Below, piece by piece: positions 8,675-17,906 of a stretch of 64,000 bases of DNA. The notes beneath the pieces were generated by a model. That model did not search any database, was not told where the DNA came from, and was given only the letters and a program-made list of their open reading frames with translations. The position numbers and the translations under genes are program-made. Position 1 is the first letter of the stretch. Every line of letters starts with the position of its first letter. Source of the DNA: Tritrichomonas musculus (Eukaryota > Parabasalia > Tritrichomonadida > Tritrichomonadidae); NCBI GenBank assembly GCA_039105265.1, contig JAPFFF010000012.1, positions 3,224,001 to 3,288,000 on the forward strand, in the 5' to 3' direction.

Positions 8675-11425
8675 TTATGCCAAATTGCATGAGCGGTTTG
8701 TACTTATAGATGGAAGAGGAGGGGGAGGGGGAATTGGAACAGGATTTGGGATCGTGATTGGAACAAAATCACGTTTTGGAAAATTCAATAGCTCATCTTC
8801 ATTTATATTCCAGAAATTAATATTATTTTTGGTAAATTCCTCCTGATAATGTTTTCGAAGTTCTGCTTCAAACTTAAGAACATCGGTGGAATTCATATTG
8901 ACCTTAGCGAATTCCATGAAAAGATCTTGATCTGAAGAAAAAAGGACATTTTCCATCTGAGATATCCATCCCATATGATATTCAACATAATTAGCATATA
9001 CAAGGCAAACAAAATTAGAATGAGTTATCTCATTTCTAGCATAATCAATTAACACTTTCCCGCTTGCATTAGCACCACCGTTTGTTATCAATTTAACTGG
9101 TGAATATCTTTTATTCAAAATTATTTGCAGAGCATCTTCGATTTTGTCAAACATGTAGAGATTTATTTCCATTTTCTTAGACAAATTTCTCATAAAAATG
9201 GCTTCTTTATCTTTTTGGAAGTTTTCAGTTTGTATGAATTTTTCGTCTCTCCAAAGAATGTAGTGGTCATTTCGTATGACAGTAAATGAGCAAAGTGGAA
9301 TGAGTTGGATTTTGTCATTAAAAACATATTCTTGTGCTTTTAATATAGCTTCTCCTTCTTTATCTTCAACATTAGCACGATTAATTCCGTAATTGTTTTT
9401 AATGTCATCATCAATTGGCTTGCCTTTGCATGAACAATCATTTAAATCATTCACTTTCTTGTAAATGGCTCTACAACAAATGATTTGAGTTTGTTCATTA
9501 ATTCCCAAAATTTGGTTTTTATTCGAAACCTTTGCAGCCCAAAACGGATCATTTGTTGCATAAAATCCTTGGCCATACAATGCATCTTTTTCTTGTTCTT
9601 TCTTTACTACTGATCCACTGTAAAGGAAGCATTCGGTAGCATCTTCTTTAGGGATCTTTTCATATTCATCAAGAAGATTGTTTGAAAAAATGGTTTGATT
9701 AATCATGACCATTTCAAATGGATTTATTTTCAAATCTTCACGAATCTTCTCGTTCATTTGTCTGTATACATCTTCATGCTTAAAAATAAACTTCCAGTTA
9801 TACATGCTTTTGTCATTTCGGAGATCTTGAAGAGCCATTCGTCGAATGTCATTTATTGCACTATCATCAAGTTCTCCAGATTCTTGATTTTTGTTTATAG
9901 AATCTTGATTATTCTTTACAGATGGCCTGGAATATACATTTTTGATGTCGTCATCAGTAGGAATATGAATTTTTGGTGTAGCAACAATTTTTCCGACTTC
10001 TGATTGATTTGCTTCGAATTTCTTTTGAAGCTCTTTTATGTATTCTTCAAGTTTGTCATTAACATTCGAGCCAAAGTCATCGATTGAAAGAAGTGCAACT
10101 TGCAAAGTTGTAGGGAAACCACTGGCATCAGGTTCATAATCTTCAATTGAAAGAAATGCATTTATCAGACTTACATGAGAGCTTTCAATGTTAAGAATGA
10201 CGGCGTCCTTGCCCAAAAGTTCTTGTAATTTATCGTACTTAATGTTTTTAAGAGGCATATCTAAGTGGAATGATATTGTTGGAATAAAATCTTCATATGA
10301 CTTCTTTTGAATTGCTTTTTGCAAATTTTCAGGGGCCACTAGTAGATTTTTAGGCTGATTCCTTTGTATTTCTATCGTTTTTTCAGGTGAAAAAATGTCT
10401 TGATAAAACACTGAATTGACATCTTCAACAACTTCTGGTTTAAGTTGGCCTGGTTGTGACATACTTATACTTAGTGATAAGTTGCTTTTATATAGCATTG
10501 ATGAATCCAAATTATTTCTTTTCAAATCTTCGCCTTCAAAAAGATTGACGTAGTTTTGCAGTTCTTCTTCATCGATATCAAATTTTGAATAAAAATCTTC
10601 TGACTCTAGCAAATCAACAATTTCTGGAAATGAAGGTCTCTCGCTTGGGTTTTCAGACCAGCATTTTTGGAGGAATTCAACTTTGTCAGGATCGTCAATT
10701 TCTGTTATGTCTGGCCTTTTTCCTTTCAAAATAGTCGCAATAAACGTTTTTTGCCTTTGGTTTTTTGGAATCGGAGATTTATTTGCAATGATTTCGTATG
10801 CCAGAATAGAATAGGCAAAAACATCAACTTTGTATGTGTATGGTAAACCTGACAAAATTTCTGGGGCCATGTAAGCAAGGCTACCAACTACAGAGTCCAT
10901 AAAATTTTTAGAACTCATTTCATCAAGGCTCTTTGAAAAACCAAAATCACTGATCCGGGGATATAAATTTTCATCTAGAAGAATATTTAACGGCTTCAGG
11001 TCACGTTGAACTGTTTTTCGGGAATGCATATATTTCATGCCAATGGCAACCCCAAGTAAGTTGATATAGGATTTGGTATTTGTCCATTCACTAGGAGCCT
11101 TTCCATCGCGGCTGTTGTTGAGCATTTTTGCTAAATCTCCATTTGGCATATATTCGAGAATTATTGTTAAATAAGGTTCACCATCGAAATCGAGTAAAGA
11201 ATAACCAATAATTTTTAAAATCGCTGGATTGTGCATGTTTATAAGCGTAAAAACTTCATTCAGATCAGATACATCTTCTTCTTCATTATTTGGCTCTGTT
11301 CTGACTTTAGCGGCATATCGCTTTTGTGTTTTAATTTCTTCAACTAAATAAACTATTGCATATCCTCCTTTGCCTATTCTTTTAATTATTTTATAATCAG
11401 CAAGATTAATTTTATACTCATTCAT
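8675..11425 (-). CDS. TKL kinase fused to a PARP-like domain and a Rossmann-like domain
   Basis: A 916-residue protein. Residues about 9-275 are a TKL kinase: IGKGGYAIVYLVEE, AAKV, QRDLKPLNIL (His of HRD replaced by Gln), DFG, GSLAYMAPE, ERPSF. Residues about 540-715 resemble a PARP catalytic domain: an INQTIFSNNLLDEYEK lead-in, LYSGS where PARPs have LxHG(T/S), YGQGFYATNDPFWAAKVS for the GxGxYFA..YA segment, and QEYVFNDKIQLIP for the C-terminal EYxVYxxxQxxP strand. The first His of the H-Y-E triad is Ser, so ADP-ribosylation may be altered or lost. Residues about 735-860 look like an alpha/beta fold (VKLITNGGANASGKVLIDYAR), unassigned. A tail of PVPIPPPPPLP could bind profilin or SH3/WW domains. 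ATG at 11425 follows an initiator (11437-11442). The kinase call is firm; the PARP call is from motif reading. Confidence 0.85.
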   Translation of the reverse strand: MNEYKINLADYKIIKRIGKGGYAIVYLVEEIKTQKRYAAKVRTEPNNEEEDVSDLNEVFTLINMHNPAILKIIGYSLLDFDGEPYLTIILEYMPNGDLAKMLNNSRDGKAPSEWTNTKSYINLLGVAIGMKYMHSRKTVQRDLKPLNILLDENLYPRISDFGFSKSLDEMSSKNFMDSVVGSLAYMAPEILSGLPYTYKVDVFAYSILAYEIIANKSPIPKNQRQKTFIATILKGKRPDITEIDDPDKVEFLQKCWSENPSERPSFPEIVDLLESEDFYSKFDIDEEELQNYVNLFEGEDLKRNNLDSSMLYKSNLSLSISMSQPGQLKPEVVEDVNSVFYQDIFSPEKTIEIQRNQPKNLLVAPENLQKAIQKKSYEDFIPTISFHLDMPLKNIKYDKLQELLGKDAVILNIESSHVSLINAFLSIEDYEPDASGFPTTLQVALLSIDDFGSNVNDKLEEYIKELQKKFEANQSEVGKIVATPKIHIPTDDDIKNVYSRPSVKNNQDSINKNQESGELDDSAINDIRRMALQDLRNDKSMYNWKFIFKHEDVYRQMNEKIREDLKINPFEMVMINQTIFSNNLLDEYEKIPKEDATECFLYSGSVVKKEQEKDALYGQGFYATNDPFWAAKVSNKNQILGINEQTQIICCRAIYKKVNDLNDCSCKGKPIDDDIKNNYGINRANVEDKEGEAILKAQEYVFNDKIQLIPLCSFTVIRNDHYILWRDEKFIQTENFQKDKEAIFMRNLSKKMEINLYMFDKIEDALQIILNKRYSPVKLITNGGANASGKVLIDYARNEITHSNFVCLVYANYVEYHMGWISQMENVLFSSDQDLFMEFAKVNMNSTDVLKFEAELRKHYQEEFTKNNINFWNINEDELLNFPKRDFVPITIPNPVPIPPPPPLPSISTNRSCNLA

Positions 11426-11436
11426 TGAATATAAAA

Positions 11437-11442
11437 GTGAGA
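11437..11442 (-). promoter_or_regulatory. Initiator (TCACTT) of the kinase-PARP gene
   Basis: TCACTTTT on the minus strand about 14 nt before the ATG at 11425. It matches the trichomonad initiator TCA(C/T)T(T/A) and supports this start. Confidence 0.6.
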
Positions 11443-11538
11443 ATATTCCACCAAATATACATTCAATTTTTTAGAAAATTTTCAAGGATTTCAAAAATCG
11501 TAAATAACTATTTATTTTTAATTACAATTTTTATTTAA

Positions 11539-11883
11539 GGTTCTCCTTTCAAATTTAAAAGATTAAATTCAATGAGATTTCACAAATAAAATATACATAA
11601 ATATCATCTGTAAAAATGAATTAAAATATAAAATTTATGAATATATATTTTAAAAAATGGTATAAAAACATTTTCATGGAATATTATTGTTTTTATTTTT
11701 CTACAGATAGAAATCACAAAATTAAAAAATCAATAAAATTTTGAATAAAATAAGATTTAATCGTTGAGGCCAAATATTTTTATTTTTCACCAAAACTTTT
11801 TCCGAAAAATACTCTATTGAATTATATATTCTATGAGTCAATTCAATATTGAATAATTTACATTTTTTTAGGGAAGGAGAACC
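11539..11883. mobile_element. MITE with GGTTCTCC ends
   Basis: 345 bp with short inverted ends (GGTTCTCCTTTC and GGGAAGGAGAACC), flanked by TAA on both sides. Its interior shares a stretch (CTATTGAATT..TATTCTATGAG) with the element at 11997-12346, so the two are related. No ORF of a transposase is seen. The family is not identified. Confidence 0.6.
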
Positions 11884-11996
11884 TAAAAAAAAAAGATAAT
11901 ACAAATTTTATCCAAATTTTGATGCATCTCATAGAAATATCTATATATAATAAACTTCCTAAAATAAATTTTTTATATTATATATTATATGTTTCA

Positions 11997-12346
11997 GGAG
12001 CTACTTCCAAAATTGAAAGCTACAATTCTATGAGTTTTTTTCAATGAGCTTTCTCAAAATATAAAACATTATAACTATGTTAAAAATTAATTTTTTAAAT
12101 AAAATTATTAGAAATATTAATCATTTAAATAAAGCATAATTTATTTTTTATCTCATTTATAATTTATCTAATTTTGTTTCATTAAAAATAAAAAAAAAAT
12201 AGAAAAATTTAATCGTTTTTTGATCGTTTAGGCCAAATTTTATTCTTTTTTGACCATAATTTTTTTAGAGAGAAGTTCTATTGAATTTTCTATTCTATGA
12301 GTTATTTCAATATTGAAAAGTTTACGAAATAAATGGAAGTGGCTCC
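11997..12346. mobile_element. MITE with GGAGC(T/C)ACTTCC ends
   Basis: 350 bp with inverted ends (GGAGCTACTTCCA and TGGAAGTGGCTCC), flanked by TTCA on both sides (11993-11996 and 12347-12350). It is similar in length and in part of its interior to the element at 11539-11883. The rest of 11426-12527 is plain AT-rich DNA. Confidence 0.6.
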
Positions 12347-12527
12347 TTCAAATCATTTTATCTTTTCTATAAAGAATTATAATTATGAAAATAAATATTT
12401 TTATTATCTTTTATAAATATTCTAATGTTAATTTATTTTTTTAAAATTAAAATAAAATGATATTAATAAAGATATATTTTATTTAACGAGATTTAGACCA
12501 ATACGAAGGTTAACTAAAAAGTTTAAC

Positions 12528-13964
12528 ATGAAGCGTATGAATTTTATTCTTTCTAATTCTCAGATATTAAATGCGTTGTTGTTGGTGATCATTGCTGTAA
12601 TAAGAGTTCACTTATTATCTCATATACCACGGGCTGTTTCCCAGGGGAATACATCCCTACTGTTTTTGATAACTATTCAGCAAATATCATGATTGAAGAT
12701 ACGGTCATAAATCTTCAAATTTGGGATACAGCAGGACAAGAAGATTATAAGAAATTGAGGCCTTTAGCATATCCTCAAACAGATATTTTTGTAATTCTTT
12801 TTTCTCTTGTTCGACCACCAACATTAGAAAATGTCGAAAATATATATGTTCCTGAAATTAAAGAGCACTGCCCAGACATCCCGTACATTCTTGTTGGAGT
12901 TGATTCCAAATTACGTGATGATTTTCCTCATCATTCTGATGAATTCAAAGCTAACGGCTGGGAGCTAATCAAGACAGAAAAAGGTCTGGAAATGAAAAAG
13001 AAAATTGGAGCTTCTGATTATATCGAATGTGATGTACTAACACAATTTCATCTTAAAGAAGTTTTTGAAACCGCAGCAAATGTCGCTTTGCACCCTCAAA
13101 AAAGTAGTGAAGATGGATTAAAAAAGAAAGATGGCAAATTTCATCTTTTTAAAAATCGAAAAGATAAAAAATCCTCTAAAAAAGAAAAAGAATCAACAAA
13201 CAAAAATTTAGATAAGCAAGAAGATGATAATAAAACAAAGGAAATAGCACATCTTGATATTTCTTCAGCAAACTCACATGAAGTCAAACAACAAAGAATT
13301 CTTCTTGAAGTTTGCTCATTAAATTCTACTGATTTTAACAAAAAAGAAGAAGAAGAAAACCAAAAGAAAGAAGGAAATAGTAATATTTTCATAGGTGAAG
13401 ATGATGAAAAATTTCATGTTTTTGTTTCAACGATAAGCAAAAATGATTTTTCAATTTCACATAAAATAATTGATATAAAAAACCATCGAATGATGTGCAA
13501 GAAAATCTTGATTCCAGAAGACAGATTGTTTGAACACATGCAAAAGGCAATTAAAGAATTTGAACTTCTTCATTCAATTGATCATCCTTGTATTTGCAAA
13601 ATTTATGGAATCAATACATCTGAAGTCATTCAAGAAGATGATGAAGAAATTACAACAATTGCTCTTTTCCTTGAATATATTGAATTTGATTTGAAAGATT
13701 GCTTAGATAATAAAATGCTAACAAATACAATCAAAGTACAAATTATCATTGAAATCATTCATGCACTGATTTATATTCATAATCATAACATGATTTATCT
13801 GTATAGACCTGATCTCAAGATGCCTGTCATTTGACCCAGAAACACGTCCATCTTTTATCGAAATTTTGAATGAAATAAGATCAAACTCTTACTCGCTTGC
13901 TTCTAATGTTGATCAATCTTTTGTTTCATTACGTGACCAATATATTGAATCTAAAAATTCTTAA
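12528..13964 (+). pseudogene. Rho-like GTPase fused to a kinase-like domain, C-lobe deleted
   Basis: Exon 1 (12528-12534) and exon 2 (from 12564) join to read MKHIKCVVVGDHCCNKSSL, then FPGEYIPTVFDNYSAN and DTAGQEDYKKLRPL, a clear Rho-family start. Nucleotide binding looks damaged: the P-loop reads GDHCCNKS instead of GDGxxGKT, and the TKLD motif is replaced (VDSK). A Lys-rich linker of about 60 residues follows, then a kinase-like region with CKKIL, a glutamate helix and HNHNMIYL(Y)RPDLK where HRDLKPxN is expected. The frame then stops at 13834. In another frame, 13835-13964 encodes CLSFDPETRPSF, the end of a TKL C-lobe. So the activation segment and much of the C-lobe (roughly 130 residues) have been lost by deletion. 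It is either a pseudogene or an expressed truncated pseudo-GTPase/pseudokinase. Confidence 0.75.
12535..12563 (+). other. 29-nt spliceosomal intron
   Basis: Starts GTATGA and ends TTCTAATTCTCAG, in which the branch-point CTAAT and the 3' splice site are fused, as in known trichomonad introns (GTAYGT ... ACTAACACACAG). Removing it joins ATG-AAG-C to ATATTAAATGC and restores the canonical Rho N-terminus. Without splicing, the frame from this ATG does not give a Rho protein. Introns of about this size have been reported in Trichomonas vaginalis. Confidence 0.85.
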
Positions 13965-14411
13965 ATAAATAATGATTTGATTATATGTATATGCAACTAT
14001 TTATGAATTAAAATATTTTTGATTTTTATAATTTTAAATCATCCGAAATAAATGGACTTAAAATCATAGAGGTTTCAATTAAATCAATTTTATCATTAAT
14101 ATTATTTTTCTATCAAATAGTTGATGATCGCATGCACATTTTGAGCATCATGAATTTATACAAATTTTCCAATAATTTTAATCATTTATTTAAAAAGTGC
14201 AAACGCTCAAAATAAAGTTTTACATTATATTACTATAAAATCATGAAACATGTTAATCAATGAAAAAAATCAATTTGACACTCCACTTTTTGAGAGGCCT
14301 TGTCCAAAAATTTTCTTTGCAGCTACTCTAAATTTGAATGGTGGAAAAAATACAACAAAAAGTTAATAATTTTAAAGAGTAAAAAAAAAACTTTTTCATA
14401 ATATATTATTA
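13965..14411. other. Gap with nothing recognised
   Basis: AT-rich DNA between the Rho-kinase remnant and the next repeat. No ORF, RNA gene or element end is seen. Confidence 0.5.
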
Positions 14412-14583
14412 TGTGAACTAACGTTAACTCGTTCGTTTTTTCAATGTTATCTGAACGTTAAAAGCTTCGTTGATGGTCGTTCATTTCGTTGACCTTAACT
14501 GGCTCAACGTCGTTGATCGTTGACTGTCAATGAACGAGTGGCTATAAAATTCAACGAGCTCAACGTCAAAGTTGGTCATCCCT
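14412..14583. mobile_element. Fragment of a hAT-like element, one end only
   Basis: A patch of higher GC in AT-rich DNA, full of ACGTTGA/CAACGTC words, that ends GGTCATCCCTG. Read inward from the right this is CAGGGATGACC, the kind of terminus hAT elements have. The matching left end is not found nearby, so this is a truncated copy or a solo end. The family call is tentative. From 14584 to 14738 nothing else is seen. Confidence 0.35.
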
Positions 14584-14738
14584 GATCTTAAATTATTGTT
14601 AACTCAGTTAAAATTCAATCCTATTAGGCAATTTTATTTTATTTATTTAAAATAATCAAACATATATATATAAAACCTCGATTTTATTAAATGAATCCAG
14701 CAATTTTAAGTAAAAAAGATATAATTAATCTAAATAAT

Positions 14739-15712
14739 TCATATTAAATTTATTTGGGCATTTATTTGCCTTAAATTATTTTGATTCAATTTTCCATTCA
14801 AAGCAGAAGGAATTGTTATTTTAATATCATCTGGACAATACAAAAATGCATCGTACCCAATTGATGTTACAGAAGAAGGAATTATGATTTGCTCTAACGA
14901 AGAACAACCACCAAACACACGGTTTCCAATTGTAGTTACAGAAGAAGGGATTGTTATTTCAGTTAATGAATCACAATCGTAAAAGGTACGATCTTTGATT
15001 AAAGTGACAGAATTAGGAATTTTTATTTGCTCCAACTTTCTACATCTTTCAAAAGCTCCTTCTCCAATTGAAGATACTGTTGGAGGAATTGTTATTTGTA
15101 CCAGAGAAGAGCATGATTCGAAAGCATGATCACCAATTGAAGTTACACCAGAGGGAATAACAATTTCAGTTAATGATTTGCAGCAAATAAAGCAGTTTTT
15201 GCCAATTGTAATCACTGAGGAAGGAATTTTAATTTGAGCTAATGATGTGCAATAATAGAAAACCCAATTATTAATTGAATTTATTGTATTTGGTATTTCA
15301 ATATGTGTTAATGAAGAACATTGATAAAATGCATAAGAATCAATTGATGTTATTGAAGAAGGTAAAGAAATAGTTTTCAAGGAAGAGCAATCTCCGAAAA
15401 GGCCTTTTTCAATTGACTGAATAGACGCAGGGATTGATATTTCTATCAAAGATGAGCATTTTTCAAATGCATTCCTATCTATTGATGTTACTGAAGAAGG
15501 AATTTCAATATGAGCAAGAGACGAACACTTCTTGAAAGCAAAACTTCCTATGGATTTCACAGAAAAAGGAATTGTAATTTTTGTCATAGATGTACAATCA
15601 CAGAAAAGGAATTCAGCAATTGTTGATAAAGAAGAAGGAATTTCTATTTGTTTCAGTGATGAACATTCACGGAAGGCAGAATTTCCAATTGACGTTACTG
15701 ATGAAGGAAATT
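14739..15712 (-). pseudogene. BspA-like leucine-rich repeat array without its own start
   Basis: About 14 repeats of 23 residues of the BspA/TpLRR type (LxxIxIPxSVTSIGxxAFxxCSS). The array is in one open frame from about 15712 to the stop at 14739. There is no natural start: an ATG at 15587 is simply a Met inside a repeat (TSMTKITIP). Upstream the array abuts the end of the RRM-DUF4419 gene at about 15712 but in another frame. BspA-like proteins are a very large surface and secreted family in trichomonads. This copy has neither signal peptide nor TM segment. I infer that a recombination joined a BspA array to the 3' part of the neighbouring gene. Confidence 0.75.
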
Positions 15713-16728
15713 TGTGAAACTAAAAAAATGATCGGAATGAGTTTATCGACCCACCATTCAATTTTATATTTTCTTAGCTCTTCTAGTTTCATTACAATTT
15801 TTTGCCAATCTTCAAGTGATCCTTCAATTGTTACATATGGTAAACCGCACCCACCACAGAATGTATAGGTAAAATAGCTATCCATTATTTTCATGATAGA
15901 CATTTGAGCCACACAACGTGAAATAATTGTTGTTGTTGTAAAAGTTGGAGTTAAAACATCAATGATCTTTTGACCAGTATATTTAGCTATTTCGTTAACC
16001 ATATCTGGAATTGAATCCATCCATTGATCTGAAGTAGCATAAATGAAATCAAAATCGTCTCTAAAAATTTTGAGTTTTTTTTTACCATCAAAATTTACAA
16101 ATAACGGACGCAATTCTTCTGCATATTTTGATACATGATGTGAAAAACCTTGAACAATTAATAACCATATAATATCAGGCGATATTGTTATCGGTCGATG
16201 ATTTCTATATGCATCAAGAAATCCGTCAAATATAGGATGGTTTCGATAATCAAAGATGATTTTTTGCTTTGGATCCAATGATGATTGTAAATATTTACCA
16301 AATATTGATTCAATTCGGCTTTTATTTTGTTCAACAGGAAGTACTTTGATTAAAGATAAATTTTGTTTTTCTGTTTCTAATGCAATTGTAAGTTTTTCAT
16401 ATTCCTCTTCATTTCTACGGATTAAATGATCATCATCATCATCATGAATATCTTTTATACAAGAATTGGACGGAATTTTGATATTTTCAAAATCAACAAA
16501 AATCGTATTATTTTCAAGTTTTGTTCCATGTAGAGAGTTAACTGCATTTTCTGCACTTTTCTCATTTTCAAATGTGACAAATGCGATTCCTTTTGATTGC
16601 CCCTTGGAATCATGGACGATTTCGACAGATTCTATTTTTCCAACCTTTCCAAAATACGCTTTAATTGCTGTATCCTTTGTGTAGTAACTAATATTCTTGA
16701 CAATAACTGTTTTGTAGTCTTCAGTCAT
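15667..16728 (-). CDS. RRM plus DUF4419 protein, C-terminus replaced by BspA sequence
   Basis: With the ATG at 16728 the protein begins MTEDYK and goes straight into an RNA-recognition motif: RNP2 VIVKNISY and RNP1 KGIAFVTFEN, about residues 6-80. From about residue 115 to 325 it matches DUF4419: FDGFLDAYRNHRPITISPD, IWLLIVQGFSHHV, CGGCGLPYVTIEGSLEDWQ. DUF4419 normally continues beyond W...LIPI, but here the frame runs into DNA that encodes a BspA repeat in another frame (after about 15720), ending with an unrelated tail. So the gene lost its 3' end. An ATG 36 nt further up (16764) is in frame, but the initiator lies between the two, which favours 16728. RRM-DUF4419 is an unusual pairing that suggests RNA binding. 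The function is unknown. Confidence 0.75.
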   Translation of the reverse strand: MTEDYKTVIVKNISYYTKDTAIKAYFGKVGKIESVEIVHDSKGQSKGIAFVTFENEKSAENAVNSLHGTKLENNTIFVDFENIKIPSNSCIKDIHDDDDDHLIRRNEEEYEKLTIALETEKQNLSLIKVLPVEQNKSRIESIFGKYLQSSLDPKQKIIFDYRNHPIFDGFLDAYRNHRPITISPDIIWLLIVQGFSHHVSKYAEELRPLFVNFDGKKKLKIFRDDFDFIYATSDQWMDSIPDMVNEIAKYTGQKIIDVLTPTFTTTTIISRCVAQMSIMKIMDSYFTYTFCGGCGLPYVTIEGSLEDWQKIVMKLEELRKYKIEWWVDKLIPIIFLVSQISFISNVNWKFCLP

Positions 16729-16730
16729 TA

Positions 16731-16736
16731 AAAATG
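16731..16736 (-). promoter_or_regulatory. Initiator (TCATTT) that decides the RRM-DUF4419 start
   Basis: TCATTTTT on the minus strand, about 8 nt before the ATG at 16728 and downstream of the alternative ATG at 16764. A transcript starting here cannot use the upstream ATG. Confidence 0.55.
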
Positions 16737-16764
16737 ATATCAAATAATGTGATGAAAATTTCAT

Positions 16765-16967
16765 AGATGATTTTTTTTATAAATTGAATGAAACAATCTC
16801 CTTATGGATAATTTATGTTTGAAAATTAACAAAAATCCTTCCAATTTCTCTTTAGATATTTGTTTACTGGACAGCAAATATATAATAATTTTTATACTTA
16901 TAAATCATCTACAATTTTATGAATTTTTTTTCATAAAAGTAAATAATATTATGTTATAATATTTATG

Positions 16968-16998
<31 letters not shown>

Positions 16999-17906
16999 CA
17001 TATTTCAAATTTAAACAATATTATTTAAAAATCATCTACAATATAATGAATTTTTTCATAAATAAATGAAAATGATATTATTTGATCTCTGTACAGATAC
17101 TACTAAAATATGTATCAAATGCTGGCCAGAATGCCAGTCTCTTATCAAGTTTTTGTTTACAGTTTCATATTACCTTCATTAATTGTCTTGAACTATTGTT
17201 ACGAGGAGTTGATTGCAGAACTTTCAAATCCAATTGGCTATATAAACATCAAACACAAAAAGATTAGGTAAACATAAATCTATAGGATAGCCATATTCTT
17301 CCTCAATATAAAATTTGGCAGCTGAATTAATTCAAAATCTTTTTTACTCTCTATTCAATTCCTATAGGTAAGTGTTCTATAGTCAATTTAAGATTCTTGT
17401 GAATGTGATTATTAATATGAAGTTTTTTCATTATTTCAGCAACATTAAATATGCTTTTTCATAGAACAATAGGATTAATTTGATTTTTCTCAAAATTATA
17501 TTCCAAATAATCAACAAAAATAAGATAAACATAATCATTAATATAATTATATGCAGTAAAACAATCAAAGATTTGTATTTGGGATGTTTGGAAACTTGTT
17601 TTAGATATTTCTTTTTTAGATACCACTATTTTTCTCAAGAATATGTATTTTCAATTGATATAATAACCTAAAAAAGATATTAAATAATGCAAAATTATGT
17701 ATAATGAGTTTTATTTACTAATAAATCTGAGAATTTTAATTATTTAAATATAATTTAAAATAAAATTGTTAAAATCAATAATAAAAATTAAATAAAACAA
17801 GTAATAAAAAGAATAAAATATTTAATTTCAAAAAATAATTCATAAATTTGAAGATATATATATTTTTCTCAAAAATTTTTTTTGCCAAATTATTTTTTAA
17901 GGAGAA
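16765..17906. other. AT-rich gap with a long T tract
   Basis: Contains a T run of about 30 nt ending near 16999. A short minus-strand stretch at 17240-17340 looks coding-like (AAKFYIEEEYGYPIDLCLPN) but is not recognised and is soon interrupted. It may be a gene relic. Nothing else is seen. Confidence 0.4.
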
